A stretch of 45,703 nucleotides of DNA from Hyphomicrobiales bacterium (GTDB lineage: Bacteria > Pseudomonadota > Alphaproteobacteria > Rhizobiales > NORP267). Made by a program: the position numbers and the translations under genes. Under the pieces are notes generated by a model. The model had not been told where the DNA came from and made no database searches. It worked only from the letters and a program-made list of their open reading frames with translations. Positions 35,244 through 44,469 of this stretch are shown one piece after another (position 1 is the stretch's first letter; each line of letters starts with the position of its first letter). The DNA is taken from contig JAJFGZ010000068.1 in assembly GCA_021775855.1 (NCBI GenBank), positions 1 through 45,703 on the forward strand, in the 5' to 3' direction.

Positions 35244-35729
35244 ATGACGATCAAAGTCGGAGACAGGTTACCCGATAGCAAATTCAATATCATGACCAGC
35301 GAAGGCCCGTCGCAGGTATCCACGGCGGATTATTTCGGCGGCGCCAAAGTTGCCATGTTTGCAGTGCCGGGCGCGTTCACGCCAACCTGCCATGCAAGGC
35401 ACCTGCCGGGCTTTGTAGACAATGCCGATAAACTGAAAGCCAAGGGGATCGACAAGATCGCCTGTCTGTCAGTCAACGATGTCTTTGTCATGGATGCCTG
35501 GTCCAAGGCCAGTGGGGATGCCAGCGAGATCGATTTTCTGGCGGACGGCAGTGCCGGGTTTACAGAAGCGGTCGGTCTTGTTCTTGACGGTTCAGCGCTC
35601 GGCATGGGCATACGTTCGTTGCGCTATTCGATGCTTGTGGATGACGGCGTGGTCACGGCTCTGAATATCGAGGAAGCGCCTGGCAGCGCGGAAGTTTCGG
35701 GTGCCGAAGCATTGCTGAAACAGGTCTAG
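35244..35729 (+). CDS. Peroxiredoxin (Prx5/AhpE-type, thioredoxin fold)
   Basis: A 161-residue peroxiredoxin that reduces H2O2 and organic peroxides. The peroxidatic Cys is C49 in PGAFTPTCHARHLPG, the Prx5-type signature; another Cys (C75, KIACLSVNDVF) could take part. Substrate-binding residues (RSLRYSMLVDDGVVTAL) are conserved. ACAGGAG lies before ATG 35244. A terminator-like hairpin directly upstream may regulate it. It converges on mutY (5-bp gap). Confidence 0.95.
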   Translation: MTIKVGDRLPDSKFNIMTSEGPSQVSTADYFGGAKVAMFAVPGAFTPTCHARHLPGFVDNADKLKAKGIDKIACLSVNDVFVMDAWSKASGDASEIDFLADGSAGFTEAVGLVLDGSALGMGIRSLRYSMLVDDGVVTALNIEEAPGSAEVSGAEALLKQV

Positions 35730-35734
35730 GCAAT

Positions 35735-36832
35735 CTAAATTTTGATCAACACCTGTCCGGCGACCTTTTTCATGACGCTTGGCAGCGCCTCCTGTACAAA
35801 CTTGTCCGGATGCACCCACCGATATTGGCCGGGATCGAGCAACCCCACCAGGTTGGTCCCTGGAGGAATTGCGACCCTGTAGGGCCAAAGTTCGAGGGTA
35901 AAATGGGTGAAGATGTGTCGCACGGGTTCGGCGTCGGCGGCACATTCCAGGTTGTGAAACGCTACACAATCCGGCATCGCGGCGGCCAGCGAATGAACTG
36001 CGCGAGCTTCGATCCAGGGCGTTGACGGAAATTCGCTCATGCCCCCTAAAAGCCCGGACAACGGGCGTTTCCTGATCAGGACCGCACCGTCATTGCGCTC
36101 GATCCAGTAAATCGCGCCAGTGCGCATTGGTCGCGCTTTCTTCGGTGCCTTGACCGGAAGCTGCTCGGCATTCCCATTTTCCCGCGCCCGGCAACCTTCG
36201 GCAAGGGGACAAATATCGCAATCGGTGCGCCTGGGAGCGCAAAGTGATGCGCCCAGATCCATCATTGCCTGAGCCATGTCGCCCGGACGCGCCGTTGCGA
36301 CCAGTCTCTGGGCAGCATCATGTATTTGTGGCTTGGCTGCCGGAAGCCGCGTTTCAATCGCGTCCAGCCGGGCAACCACCCGTTCGATATTGCCGTCGAC
36401 GGGCATGCACGGGATTTTGAATACGATGGCAGCGATTGCCGCCGCCGTATAGGGTCCGATCCCCGGCAGTTTTAGAAGAGCCGCCGGGTCGTCCGGAAAA
36501 ATGCCGCCGTGGGCATCCGCCACCTGGACCGCGCAGGCATGGAGATTTCGGGCACGGGCGTAATAGCCGAGGCCGGCCCAGGCCGCGAGAACATCATCCA
36601 GGGTCGCAACCGCCAGGTTCTGGACCGTTGGCCAGCGTTCTGTAAATTTATGGAAATACGGGATAACCGCCGGTACGGTCGTTTGTTGCAGCATGATCTC
36701 GCTGAGCCAGACCCTGTAAGGATCGGGGCGCCCGCCAGGTGCTTCTCGCCACGGTAAATCCCGGCGATGTTCGTCGTACCAGGCAAGTAGATTTGCGATT
36801 CTTGTTTCCGCTATTCGCTGCTGGACAGTCAT
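35735..36832 (-). CDS. mutY: Adenine DNA glycosylase MutY
   Basis: MutY removes adenine opposite 8-oxoguanine. The 365-residue protein has the catalytic Glu (E45, WLSEIMLQQT), the HhH motif LPGIGPYTAAAIAAI followed by PVDGNIERV with the catalytic Asp, and the four-Cys cluster pattern C-x6-C-x2-C-x5-C in CAPRRTDCDICPLAEGC. A C-terminal NUDIX-like domain (IYWIERNDGAVLIRKRP) follows. ATG 36832 (CAGGAG 12 bases upstream) is chosen; an in-frame GTG at 36919 would overlap dciA. Confidence 0.95.
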   Translation of the reverse strand: MTVQQRIAETRIANLLAWYDEHRRDLPWREAPGGRPDPYRVWLSEIMLQQTTVPAVIPYFHKFTERWPTVQNLAVATLDDVLAAWAGLGYYARARNLHACAVQVADAHGGIFPDDPAALLKLPGIGPYTAAAIAAIVFKIPCMPVDGNIERVVARLDAIETRLPAAKPQIHDAAQRLVATARPGDMAQAMMDLGASLCAPRRTDCDICPLAEGCRARENGNAEQLPVKAPKKARPMRTGAIYWIERNDGAVLIRKRPLSGLLGGMSEFPSTPWIEARAVHSLAAAMPDCVAFHNLECAADAEPVRHIFTHFTLELWPYRVAIPPGTNLVGLLDPGQYRWVHPDKFVQEALPSVMKKVAGQVLIKI

Positions 36833-36910
36833 CGGCGCAATCTGCTCCTGGTCCGGGTTTCGAAACGCAAAATGCTGGACCGATTCTCCACGACGGCTTA
36901 AACTGATACC

Positions 36911-37417
36911 ATGGCTCACAAAGCGTCAAAATACCGGCTTCCCGCGTCACCATTTCAGAGTCCAGCGATCCGCGCCGGCGACGCGGCCTCTGTCGTGTTG
37001 CAGGATGTATTTGCTGGCCGCGGATTTGGCACGCATCAGATCATATCCAATTGGCCGGCAATTGTTGGCGAAGAATTGGCGCAATTGACGGCGCCAGAAA
37101 AACTGACCTGGAGCAATCCCCCGACCGCTACGCGCGAAGGGCAAAACGGGCAGTCAGCCATATTGCATATCCGGGTCGACGGACCGATGTCCATTGAGGT
37201 GCAGCATATGGCGGGTCAGATCATCGAGCGGGTCAACCGTTACCTCGGTGCGCCTCTGGTTCAGGCGCTTCGGATCCTGCAAGCACCGGTTCCCGGGCCG
37301 CGGTTGCCGACCCAGCAGGACAAAGTCGTGGCGGCGAAACCCGGCGATATCAATGAACCCGAAGACGCTCTCGAAGCAGCTTTGGTGCGACTTGGTGCCG
37401 CAATCGACCAAAAATGA
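36911..37417 (+). CDS. dciA: DUF721 / DciA family protein
   Basis: A 168-residue DUF721 protein; in many bacteria DUF721 (DciA) loads or operates the replicative helicase DnaB. The core pattern is visible: DAASVVLQDVFAGRGFGTHQIISNWPAIVGEELAQLTAPEKLTW, then a strand ILHIRVDGPMSIEVQHMAGQIIERVNRYLG, with a C-terminal extension (PTQQDKVVAAKPGDINEPEDALE). Assignment as DciA is inference from the family. It is divergent from mutY, the usual alphaproteobacterial arrangement, and is followed by the DsbA-like gene. Confidence 0.85.
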   Translation: MAHKASKYRLPASPFQSPAIRAGDAASVVLQDVFAGRGFGTHQIISNWPAIVGEELAQLTAPEKLTWSNPPTATREGQNGQSAILHIRVDGPMSIEVQHMAGQIIERVNRYLGAPLVQALRILQAPVPGPRLPTQQDKVVAAKPGDINEPEDALEAALVRLGAAIDQK

Positions 37418-37463
37418 CAGACTTTTCATTTGCAATAATCGTGTCGCCGCCACATTTTACGTG

Positions 37464-37479
37464 CATCTGAAAACAGATG
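37464..37479 (+). other. Hairpin CATCTG-AAAA-CAGATG upstream of the DsbA-like gene
   Basis: Exact 6-bp arms (37464-37469, 37474-37479) with a four-base loop lie in the dciA-dsbA gap, followed by TAGGCTTTTT, a weak terminator-like tail. An in-frame ATG at 37477 falls in the right arm, which argues against that ATG as the translation start. Confidence 0.5.
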
Positions 37480-37524
37480 GATAGGCTTTTTGAGGCAATG
37501 AAAGATAAAATGGTGAGGAACTGC

Positions 37525-38151
37525 ATGACTTTGAACCGGCGCACTTTTCTGGCAGCAACATCCGCCACCGTCCTGTCAACAGGTCTGACCGTGCCTATTG
37601 GCAATGCGCGAGCGGCGGAAGACCTGATGACGCCCGGACCTTTGGGCGAAAAGACGCTTGGTGACCCCAATGCGCCTGTGACAATTATCGAATATGCATC
37701 AATGACTTGTGGGTTTTGTGCGCAATTCCATCGCGACGTTTATCCCGAGTTGAAAGAGAATTATATTGATACAGGCAAGGTCTATTTTATCTTCCGGGAA
37801 TTCCCGCTCGACCCCCTCGCAGCCGGCGCCTTTATGCTGGCCCGGTGTGCCGGAGAAACACGTTATTTCACGTTCATCAATGCTCTCTACGAGCTGCAGG
37901 CGAGCTGGACGCGTACAAACGACCCTGTAACGGCTCTGTTCAATATTGCCCGCCAGGCCGGTTTCACACAGGAGACCTTTGACAGTTGCCTCTCGAATCA
38001 GCGACTTCTAGACGGAGTGAACTGGGTTAAGGACCGGGCGGAAGCTAATTTTGATGTTCGTTCAACACCGACCTTCTTCGTCAACGGCACCATTTATCCC
38101 GGCGTGCAGACGATTGAGGATTTTGTCAGCAATAGTGGCGGGCTCCTCTAG
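37525..38151 (+). CDS. DsbA-family thiol:disulfide oxidoreductase
   Basis: A 208-residue periplasmic thioredoxin-fold protein with the active site C62-G-F-C65 (SMTCGFCAQFH) and the cis-Pro region VRSTPTFFVNG. The N-terminus, NRRTFLAATSATVLSTG, resembles a twin-arginine signal peptide, with cleavage near NARAA; the CGFC site and the length fit the BdbD/ScsC-like DsbA group. ATG 37525 is used because upstream in-frame ATGs (37477, 37510) fall in or near a hairpin and add no family residues. It follows dciA and precedes smc. Confidence 0.9.
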   Translation: MTLNRRTFLAATSATVLSTGLTVPIGNARAAEDLMTPGPLGEKTLGDPNAPVTIIEYASMTCGFCAQFHRDVYPELKENYIDTGKVYFIFREFPLDPLAAGAFMLARCAGETRYFTFINALYELQASWTRTNDPVTALFNIARQAGFTQETFDSCLSNQRLLDGVNWVKDRAEANFDVRSTPTFFVNGTIYPGVQTIEDFVSNSGGLL

Positions 38152-38187
38152 CGGGGCTGCGCTGCAGGTTTCGACTGGACATGCAGC

Positions 38188-41100
38188 ATGAAGTTTACGC
38201 GCCTCAGGCTGCAGGGTTTCAAGTCATTTGTTGAAGGTACCGAAGTTCTTGTTGAACCAGGGCTGACCGGCATTGTGGGACCCAATGGGTGCGGCAAATC
38301 CAACCTTGTCGAGGCCATCCGCTGGGTGATGGGGGAAAGCTCTTACAAGAGCATGCGCGCGTCCGGAATGGACGACGTGATCTTTTCCGGATCGGCCAAT
38401 AGACCGTCCCGCAATTCTGCCGAAGTCACGATGTCGATTGACAATTCCGACCGCACAGCACCGGCAAGTTTCAACGATACCGACGAACTGGAAGTCACCC
38501 GGCGGATCGAACGCGAAGCCGGTTCGCTTTACCGGATCAACAGCAAGGATGTGCGGGCGCGCGATGTCCAGTTGCTATTCGCCGACGCGTCAACAGGCTC
38601 GCGGTCCCCGGCGCTGGTTCGTCAGGGCCAGATTGGCGAATTGATCAATTCCAAACCGACCGCGCGGCGTCGATTGTTGGAAGAGGCAGCCGGCATATCC
38701 GGGCTCTATTCGCGCCGCCACGAGGCCGAGCTACGGCTCAGGGGTGCCGAGACCAACCTCGAGCGCCTCGCTGATATGACGGGGCAGATCGAGGCCCAGC
38801 TTCAGAACCTGCAGCGCCAGGCGCGCCACGCCGCCCGGTACAAAAAGATTTCTGAAAATATCCGCAAATCACAGGCCCTGTTGCTACACCTCAAATGGGT
38901 CGGGGTCGAAGCCGGTGTTGCTGAAGACGGTCAGGCGCAGGAAACACAGATTCGCCTGGTCGCCGAGAAAACCGAAGCGACAGCGGCCACTTCCCGGGAA
39001 CGCGCAATTGCCGCAAACGGCATGCCCGAGCTGCGCGCCACCGAAGCTAAGCTGGCAGCCGCGCTGCAGCGGGTTCGGATCGCCGACGAACAACTTGATC
39101 GCGAGGAAAAACAGGCCCGCGACCGGCTCGAAGAAATCGCCGCGCAGATCGAACAGAGTAGTGGCGATGTCAAACGCGAGCAGGCGATGATATCCGAATC
39201 CCGCGACGTTCTGGCGACGCTCGACGCCGAAGAGAAGGAGATTCGGTCGACAATTGCAGATTCCGGTACAACCAAACAGGAAGCCTCCAACGCCCTGGCT
39301 GCGACCCAGGCCGAGTTGGACGCCCAGGAAGCCATGCTCTCGGAACTGCTGGACGAGACCGCCGCGATCAAGGCACGCCGCAACCAACTGGACCGGACCA
39401 TTTCAGAGCAGACCAGCCGGGCAGAACGTTTCAAGACGCAAATCGAAGAAGTCGGCACCGAATTGATTGCTGTCGAAGAAGAAAGCAGCAAGGACGCCGA
39501 CATGCAGCGCTATTCAGCCGCTGTCGACGCTGCAGAGAAAGCCGTCAAACGGGCGGAAAAAACTGCACTTGATTTTGAAGCCCAACTTGCCAGCGCCAGA
39601 GACAAGGAAGCGGCGTTACGCGATCCCTGGATCGCGATCGAGCGGGAAGCGGAGCAATTAAAAACCGAGGCCGCCACATTGGCCAAGGTTTTGAATGTTG
39701 AGGGCAGCGATCTGTGGCCGTCCCTGGTGGATGCGGTTGAAGTGGACAAGGGCTACGAAATCGCGCTCGGGACAGCGCTCGGCGACGACCTTGAGGCGTC
39801 AGCCGACAATGCCGCCCCTGCCCATTGGGGACTTGTTGCGGATGCCGGGAATGACCCGGCTTTGCCGGCTGGTGTCACGCCTCTCGATGAGCATGTGCAG
39901 GCGCCGGAAGTGATGCACCGCCGGTTGACCCAGGTGGGACTGGTCGAGCGCGACCGGGGACTGGAACTCCAGCAACGACTAAAACCCGGCCAGCGGTTGG
40001 TTTCGCGCAAAGGCGATTTGTGGCGGTGGGACGGGTTTGTAGTGAGTGCGGATGCGCCTAGTGCCTCAGCCCAACGCCTCGCCCAACGCAACCGGCTTGG
40101 TGATCTGGAGCTTGAGGCGAAGACCGCAATAGCCCGGGCCAGCATGGCGCGGATGGAGCTTGATACGTGTTCTGCCAATGCCAAACGGCTCGCGGTCCAG
40201 GAGGTTGAACACCGCAATTCCTGGCGCGAAGCCCAGGGTTTGCTATCACAAGCCAAAGACCGGCTGGCTGTGGCCGAGCGCAGCATCAACCAGCAGACCG
40301 CCCAAATCAGCGCCTTGCGGGAAGCCGGGATTCGGCTGAATTCCTCCCTGCAGGAATCTGAAAACGTACGCGAAGACGCTCAAATGGCGTTGGCTGATAT
40401 CCAGGGAAGCGAAAAACTCGATACCAACCTTGCTGAGTTGCAGAACAAGGTCGCCGGCAAGCGAGCCGCCATCGCGGAAAACAAGGCCCGGTTCGAAGGG
40501 CTTGCAAACGAAGCTATGTTACGTGAGCGCCGGCTGGAAGGTATTGCCCGCGAGCAGGATGGCTGGCGCAAGCGCAGCACCGATGCCCAGGCGCATATCG
40601 AAACCCTGATATCGCGTGATGAAAAGGTGCGCGAAGAATTAAAAACCCTGTCGCTGGTACCCGAACAAGTCGCCAGCCGCCGCAAATCCCTGATCGGTGA
40701 AATCGGCAAGGCTGAAACCACGCACCGCCAGGCGGGAGACGCGGTTGCGGCCGGCGAAGCCAAACTGAACGAAGCTGATAAAGCCAACAGGGCAGCAGAG
40801 GCCGCCCTCGCGGACGCCCGCGAAGAACTTGCTCGAATTGAGGCCCGGCTCGAAGCCGCCCGTAACCGGCGCGGCGAAATCGCCAACGAAATTGCCGATC
40901 AGGTCCAGGTGCGGCCCGCTCAATTGCTTTCGCTGGCAGGTTACGCGGCAGGTGCCGAATTGCCGGAACTGGTCGATACCGACCTGAAGCTGGAGAAGCT
41001 AACGGCTGCCCGCGAGCGGATTGGCGCGGTCAATCTCAGAGCGGAAGACGAAGCGCGCGAAGTAGAAGAACAGATAACCGGCATGCGCACCGAGCAGGAA

Positions 41101-41646
41101 GACCTGGAAGCCGCAATTCGCAAGCTGCGTCATGCCATAGGCCAACTGAATCGCGAAGGCCGCGAGCGGCTGCTGCAGGCGTTTGAATCAGTCAACAGCC
41201 ACTTCCAGAATCTTTTTCAGACCCTGTTCGCCGGTGGCGAAGCCGAACTACAGTTGACCGAATCCGACGATCCGCTTGAAGCCGGGCTCGAAATTCTTGC
41301 CCGCCCGCCCGGCAAGAAACCGCAGACATTGTCGCTGCTGTCCGGCGGCGAGCAGGCCTTGACCGCGCTGGCGCTGATTTTTGCGGTGTTCCTCACCAAC
41401 CCGGCACCGATCTGCGTGTTGGACGAGGTCGATGCGCCTCTCGATGATGCCAATGTTGAGCGGTTTTGTACCCTGGTTGAAGAGATGGCGAGGACAACCG
41501 AAACCCGGTTCCTGATCATTACTCACAATGCGATCACCATGAGCCGAATGAATCGATTATTCGGTGTCACAATGTCGGAACGCGGCGTCAGCCAGCTTGT
41601 TTCGGTCGATTTGGAAACCGCCGAACGGTATCGGGAAGCGGTATAG
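38188..41646 (+). CDS. smc: Chromosome segregation protein SMC
   Basis: The 1152-residue condensin subunit that compacts and segregates the chromosome with ScpA/ScpB. The N-terminal ATPase half has Walker A GPNGCGKS (K37) and RQGQIGELINSKP; two long coiled coils flank a hinge around residues 500-640 (DLWPSLVDAVEVDKGYEIALG, then RLAQRNRLGDLE). The C-terminal half has the signature LSLLSGGEQALTALAL and Walker B ICVLDEVDAPLDD. It lies 36 bp after the DsbA-like gene, as in many alphaproteobacteria. Confidence 0.97.
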   Translation: MKFTRLRLQGFKSFVEGTEVLVEPGLTGIVGPNGCGKSNLVEAIRWVMGESSYKSMRASGMDDVIFSGSANRPSRNSAEVTMSIDNSDRTAPASFNDTDELEVTRRIEREAGSLYRINSKDVRARDVQLLFADASTGSRSPALVRQGQIGELINSKPTARRRLLEEAAGISGLYSRRHEAELRLRGAETNLERLADMTGQIEAQLQNLQRQARHAARYKKISENIRKSQALLLHLKWVGVEAGVAEDGQAQETQIRLVAEKTEATAATSRERAIAANGMPELRATEAKLAAALQRVRIADEQLDREEKQARDRLEEIAAQIEQSSGDVKREQAMISESRDVLATLDAEEKEIRSTIADSGTTKQEASNALAATQAELDAQEAMLSELLDETAAIKARRNQLDRTISEQTSRAERFKTQIEEVGTELIAVEEESSKDADMQRYSAAVDAAEKAVKRAEKTALDFEAQLASARDKEAALRDPWIAIEREAEQLKTEAATLAKVLNVEGSDLWPSLVDAVEVDKGYEIALGTALGDDLEASADNAAPAHWGLVADAGNDPALPAGVTPLDEHVQAPEVMHRRLTQVGLVERDRGLELQQRLKPGQRLVSRKGDLWRWDGFVVSADAPSASAQRLAQRNRLGDLELEAKTAIARASMARMELDTCSANAKRLAVQEVEHRNSWREAQGLLSQAKDRLAVAERSINQQTAQISALREAGIRLNSSLQESENVREDAQMALADIQGSEKLDTNLAELQNKVAGKRAAIAENKARFEGLANEAMLRERRLEGIAREQDGWRKRSTDAQAHIETLISRDEKVREELKTLSLVPEQVASRRKSLIGEIGKAETTHRQAGDAVAAGEAKLNEADKANRAAEAALADAREELARIEARLEAARNRRGEIANEIADQVQVRPAQLLSLAGYAAGAELPELVDTDLKLEKLTAARERIGAVNLRAEDEAREVEEQITGMRTEQEDLEAAIRKLRHAIGQLNREGRERLLQAFESVNSHFQNLFQTLFAGGEAELQLTESDDPLEAGLEILARPPGKKPQTLSLLSGGEQALTALALIFAVFLTNPAPICVLDEVDAPLDDANVERFCTLVEEMARTTETRFLIITHNAITMSRMNRLFGVTMSERGVSQLVSVDLETAERYREAV

Positions 41647-41769
41647 ACCCGCTCAATTTTTGTGGGAATCCCGGACTGCAGCAGAATCCACCTGCCGGGT
41701 CCGGTCGACCCCCAGGAAAAAATATATTATTCCTATTATTTTCAACAACTTAACTATCCCCACCTGTTC

Positions 41770-41798
41770 TTGACACCCTACACCATGGCCTCTAGTCT
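41770..41798 (+). promoter_or_regulatory. Predicted promoter of the atpI-atpF operon
   Basis: A perfect TTGACA (41770-41775) is followed after exactly 17 bases by TAGTCT (41793-41798). An A/T-rich stretch lies upstream (41718-41757). The start site would be near 41805, giving a leader of about 56 nt before atpI ATG 41861. Confidence 0.6.
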
Positions 41799-41860
41799 GC
41801 GCCCGACCTTGGACCTTGGCATCGGTTGATCAGGGTTCCTTCGATAACACGGCCAGCAAT

Positions 41861-42256
41861 ATGCAGGGTACGGATAACGAACGGGACCAACACGACCATG
41901 GCGACGGGCGCAGACGAGAGACCGATCCCGCGTTGGATTCCAGATTACGGAATCTTCAGGGTCGTCTCGGCAAAGCCGAAAAAGCGCGGAACGCGGGGGC
42001 GACCCCGGACAACCAGCGCGCAAATTCGATTGGCCTTGCGTTTCGGCTTGCGACCGAGCTGGTGGCAGGACTATTGGTCGGCGGTGTTATTGGCTGGTAT
42101 CTTGATAAATGGTTCGGGACGTCGCCGGTTATGCTGCTAATATTTTTTGCTTTGGGGGCGACCGCAGGTATATTCAACGTCATCAGGACCGCGCGCGAAA
42201 TGCAGGTCGAACTGACCGGCAACGACATGGATGATGACGACCGGAACGGCAGCTGA
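41861..42256 (+). CDS. atpI: ATP synthase protein I (AtpI)
   Basis: A 131-residue AtpI, the small membrane protein encoded first in F0 operons, thought to help c-ring assembly. The N-terminus is highly charged (DQHDHGDGRRRETDPALD), with two membrane helices (FRLATELVAGLLVGGVIGWYLDK, LLIFFALGATAGIFNVIRTA) and an acidic tail. I chose ATG 41861; the frame is open back to TTG 41816. The next gene starts 19 bp later. Confidence 0.88.
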   Translation: MQGTDNERDQHDHGDGRRRETDPALDSRLRNLQGRLGKAEKARNAGATPDNQRANSIGLAFRLATELVAGLLVGGVIGWYLDKWFGTSPVMLLIFFALGATAGIFNVIRTAREMQVELTGNDMDDDDRNGS

Positions 42257-42275
42257 AGGCTAGGGGACGAAGATA

Positions 42276-43058
42276 TTGGCGACGGATAACGAAACAGTCG
42301 GTGGTGCCGTTGGCAACGGGGCGGAGGTTGAGGCCTTTGACCCGATGCATCAGTTCCAGATCAACCGGTTGATCCCGGTGGATTTTTTCGGCATCGATGC
42401 CTCGTTCACGAATTCCTCGTTGTTCATGGTTGTCGCCGTTGTCCTGATCAGCGGCTTCAACATTTTCAGTATGAGCGGGCGGGCGCTGGTGCCGGGCAGG
42501 ATGCAGTCTGTTGCCGAGTTGAGCTATGAATTCGTGGCCAATATGGTGCGCACGAACGTGGGCTCGGCCGGGCAGAAATTCTTTCCCTTTATCTTTTCGC
42601 TGTTCATGTTCGTGCTGGTACTGAACCTGATCGGCATGATCCCGTATACCTTCACCGTGACCAGTCACATCATCGTCACTTTCGCCCTGGCGATCGTGAT
42701 TTTCATTGGCGTTACAATGGTTGGCGTGATCAAACACGGATTTGGATTTCTGAAATTCTTCGTACCTTCCGGGGTACCGGCGGCGTTGCTGCCGTTACTC
42801 GTCGTGATCGAGGTGATCTCTTACCTGACACGGCCGATCAGTCTGTCGGTGCGCCTCTTTGCCAACATGATGGCAGGGCACACCATGCTCAAGGTGTTTG
42901 CCAGCTTCGTGGTTGGCCTCGGTATTCTCGGTGGCTGGGCGCCGCTTGCATTCATGGTCGCTTTCACCGGGCTGGAATTAATGATCGCGTTCCTGCAGGC
43001 TTATGTATTTGCGATCCTGACCTGCATTTATCTCAACGAATCGATCCATCTGCATTAG
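42276..43058 (+). CDS. atpB: ATP synthase F0 subunit a
   Basis: Subunit a carries the proton half-channels facing the c-ring. The 260-residue protein has five or six helices; the essential Arg is R193 in [19 protein letters not shown], and the C-terminal helix ([19 protein letters not shown]) is typical. The N-terminus has the DPMHQFQI motif. TTG 42276 is used as start, with AGGGGACGA just upstream; the first in-frame ATG is within the conserved DPMHQF. It precedes atpE by 49 bp. Confidence 0.96.
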   Translation: MATDNETVGGAVGNGAEVEAFDPMHQFQINRLIPVDFFGIDASFTNSSLFMVVAVVLISGFNIFSMSGRALVPGRMQSVAELSYEFVANMVRTNVGSAGQKFFPFIFSLFMFVLVLNLIGMIPYTFTVTSHIIVTFALAIVIFIGVTMVGVIKHGFGFLKFFVPSGVPAALLPLLVVIEVISYLTRPISLSVRLFANMMAGHTMLKVFASFVVGLGILGGWAPLAFMVAFTGLELMIAFLQAYVFAILTCIYLNESIHLH

Positions 43059-43107
43059 GCGGACGGATAAACAGAACGATAGTCTTAAAACCGAAGGAGT
43101 TAGAAAA

Positions 43108-43335
43108 ATGGAACCAGAAGCAGCCAAGTTGATCGGAGCTGGTCTAGCCTCGATCGCCCTTGCCGGCGCCGGCGTCGGTATCGGCCACATCTTTGGTGCA
43201 TACCTGTCCGGTGCGTTGCGCAACCCGTCAGCGGCCGCGGGACAATTCCCGAACCTGCTGCTTGGCTTTGCGCTTGCCGAAGCCACCGGCCTGTTCGGTC
43301 TTGTTATCGCGCTGATCCTGCTATTCGTTGTCTAG
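43108..43335 (+). CDS. atpE: ATP synthase F0 subunit c
   Basis: The 75-residue proteolipid forms the rotating c-ring. Two helices flank the RNP loop ([12 protein letters not shown]), and the proton-binding Glu is E58 in [12 protein letters not shown]. The first helix has the Gly-rich [16 protein letters not shown] pattern. AAGGAG lies ten bases before the ATG. Its length and the conserved sites match alphaproteobacterial subunit c. Confidence 0.98.
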   Translation: MEPEAAKLIGAGLASIALAGAGVGIGHIFGAYLSGALRNPSAAAGQFPNLLLGFALAEATGLFGLVIALILLFVV

Positions 43336-43425
43336 CGATTAGCACGGACATTTCGGTCAGCGCAGACAATTGCGGTTACGCGCCGGGGTTCGCTCTGGCG
43401 CACCAGTGAATCAGGTGAGGTATTC

Positions 43426-43911
43426 ATGCCACAGCTAGATTTCTCCACTTTCGCCCCGCAAATTGTGTGGCTTGTGATTACTTTCGTCGCCTTGTACTTT
43501 TTAATGTCCAAGGTGGCGTTGCCGCGCATCTCGGTAGTTCTCGAGAACCGCCGCGACCGAATCGCAAGCGATCTGGACGAAGCCCAGCGCCTTCGCGCCG
43601 AGACCGAGGAAGTGATCCAGGTCTACGAAGCCGAGCTCGCCGAAGCCCGCGCCAAGGCACACGGGATCGCTGCTGAAACGCGGGAAAAACTTAACGCCGA
43701 AATCGCGGTTGAGCAGGCCAGTGTCGACGAGAAAATTGATGCCCGCATGGCCGAGGCCGAAGCGAAAATTACCGCGATGAAAGACCAGGCTATGGGCGAA
43801 GTGAATGCAGCAGCGGCGGATACGGCAGAAGCTATCATCCGCGCGTTGGTTGGTGGACGCCCTGCCAAGGCCGAAGTCGCCAAGGCCGTCGCGGCAGTGC
43901 GTAGCAACTAG
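43426..43911 (+). CDS. atpF': ATP synthase F0 subunit b'
   Basis: One of two different b-type stator subunits, typical of alphaproteobacteria. The 161-residue protein has an N-terminal helix (FAPQIVWLVITFVALYFLMSKVALPRI) and a long charged coiled coil (residues about 40-150, with EAQRLRAETEEV, EAELAEARAKAHGI). It pairs with subunit b to form the peripheral stalk. It is followed after 13 bp by atpF. Confidence 0.95.
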   Translation: MPQLDFSTFAPQIVWLVITFVALYFLMSKVALPRISVVLENRRDRIASDLDEAQRLRAETEEVIQVYEAELAEARAKAHGIAAETREKLNAEIAVEQASVDEKIDARMAEAEAKITAMKDQAMGEVNAAAADTAEAIIRALVGGRPAKAEVAKAVAAVRSN

Positions 43912-43924
43912 GAGCCAGAAAATC

Positions 43925-44410
43925 ATGTTGTCTACACCTGAATTCTGGGTCGCGGTGTCGTTTGTTCTCTTCATCGCGCTCGTCGTTTACCTGAAGGCTC
44001 CGCAGATGATCGCCAAAGCGCTCGATGACCGCGCTGACGCGATCCGCAACGAACTGGAAGAAGCGCGTAAACTCCACGAGGAAGCCCGGGCCGTACTAGC
44101 CGAGTATCAACGCAAGCGCCGCGATGCCGAGCAGGAAGCCGGTAATATCATCACCCAGGCCGAAGCCGAGGCGGAAAGCCTGAGCGCGGAGGCTATGGCC
44201 AAAATGCAGGATATGCTGGAACGCCGGTTGAAATCTGCTGAATCAAAAATTATGCAAGCCGAGCAGCAGGCAACCGATGATGTGCGGATTGCCGCGGCGG
44301 ATGCCGCGATCGCTGCCGCAGAAAGTGTCATTGCCGACAAACTTAATGCCAAGGCGCAATCCGACTTAATTTCCGAGAGCATCAAAAGCGTCAAGGCCGG
44401 GTTGAATTAG
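43925..44410 (+). CDS. atpF: ATP synthase F0 subunit b
   Basis: The second stator subunit (161 residues) has an N-terminal helix (TPEFWVAVSFVLFIALVVYLKAP) and a coiled coil (IRNELEEARKLHEEARAVLAEYQRKRRDAEQEA) ending in KAGLN. ATG 43925 has AGGAGCC upstream and matches the family start; an in-frame region back to 43805 is a shadow of the b' gene. It is the last F0 gene; the F1 operon is not in this window. Confidence 0.95.
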   Translation: MLSTPEFWVAVSFVLFIALVVYLKAPQMIAKALDDRADAIRNELEEARKLHEEARAVLAEYQRKRRDAEQEAGNIITQAEAEAESLSAEAMAKMQDMLERRLKSAESKIMQAEQQATDDVRIAAADAAIAAAESVIADKLNAKAQSDLISESIKSVKAGLN

Positions 44411-44469
44411 ACGCCGCTCCAAATGCGCGTTTGTTGATCGGAAATCTCGTTTAAACAAATAAACCGCTA

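Noticed and set aside
39619..39636. 18-bp palindrome CGCGATCC-CT-GGATCGCG
   Set aside because: It lies inside smc and is explained by codons for Arg-Asp-Pro-Trp-Ile-Ala; in GC-rich coding DNA such palindromes are expected and nothing else supports a function.
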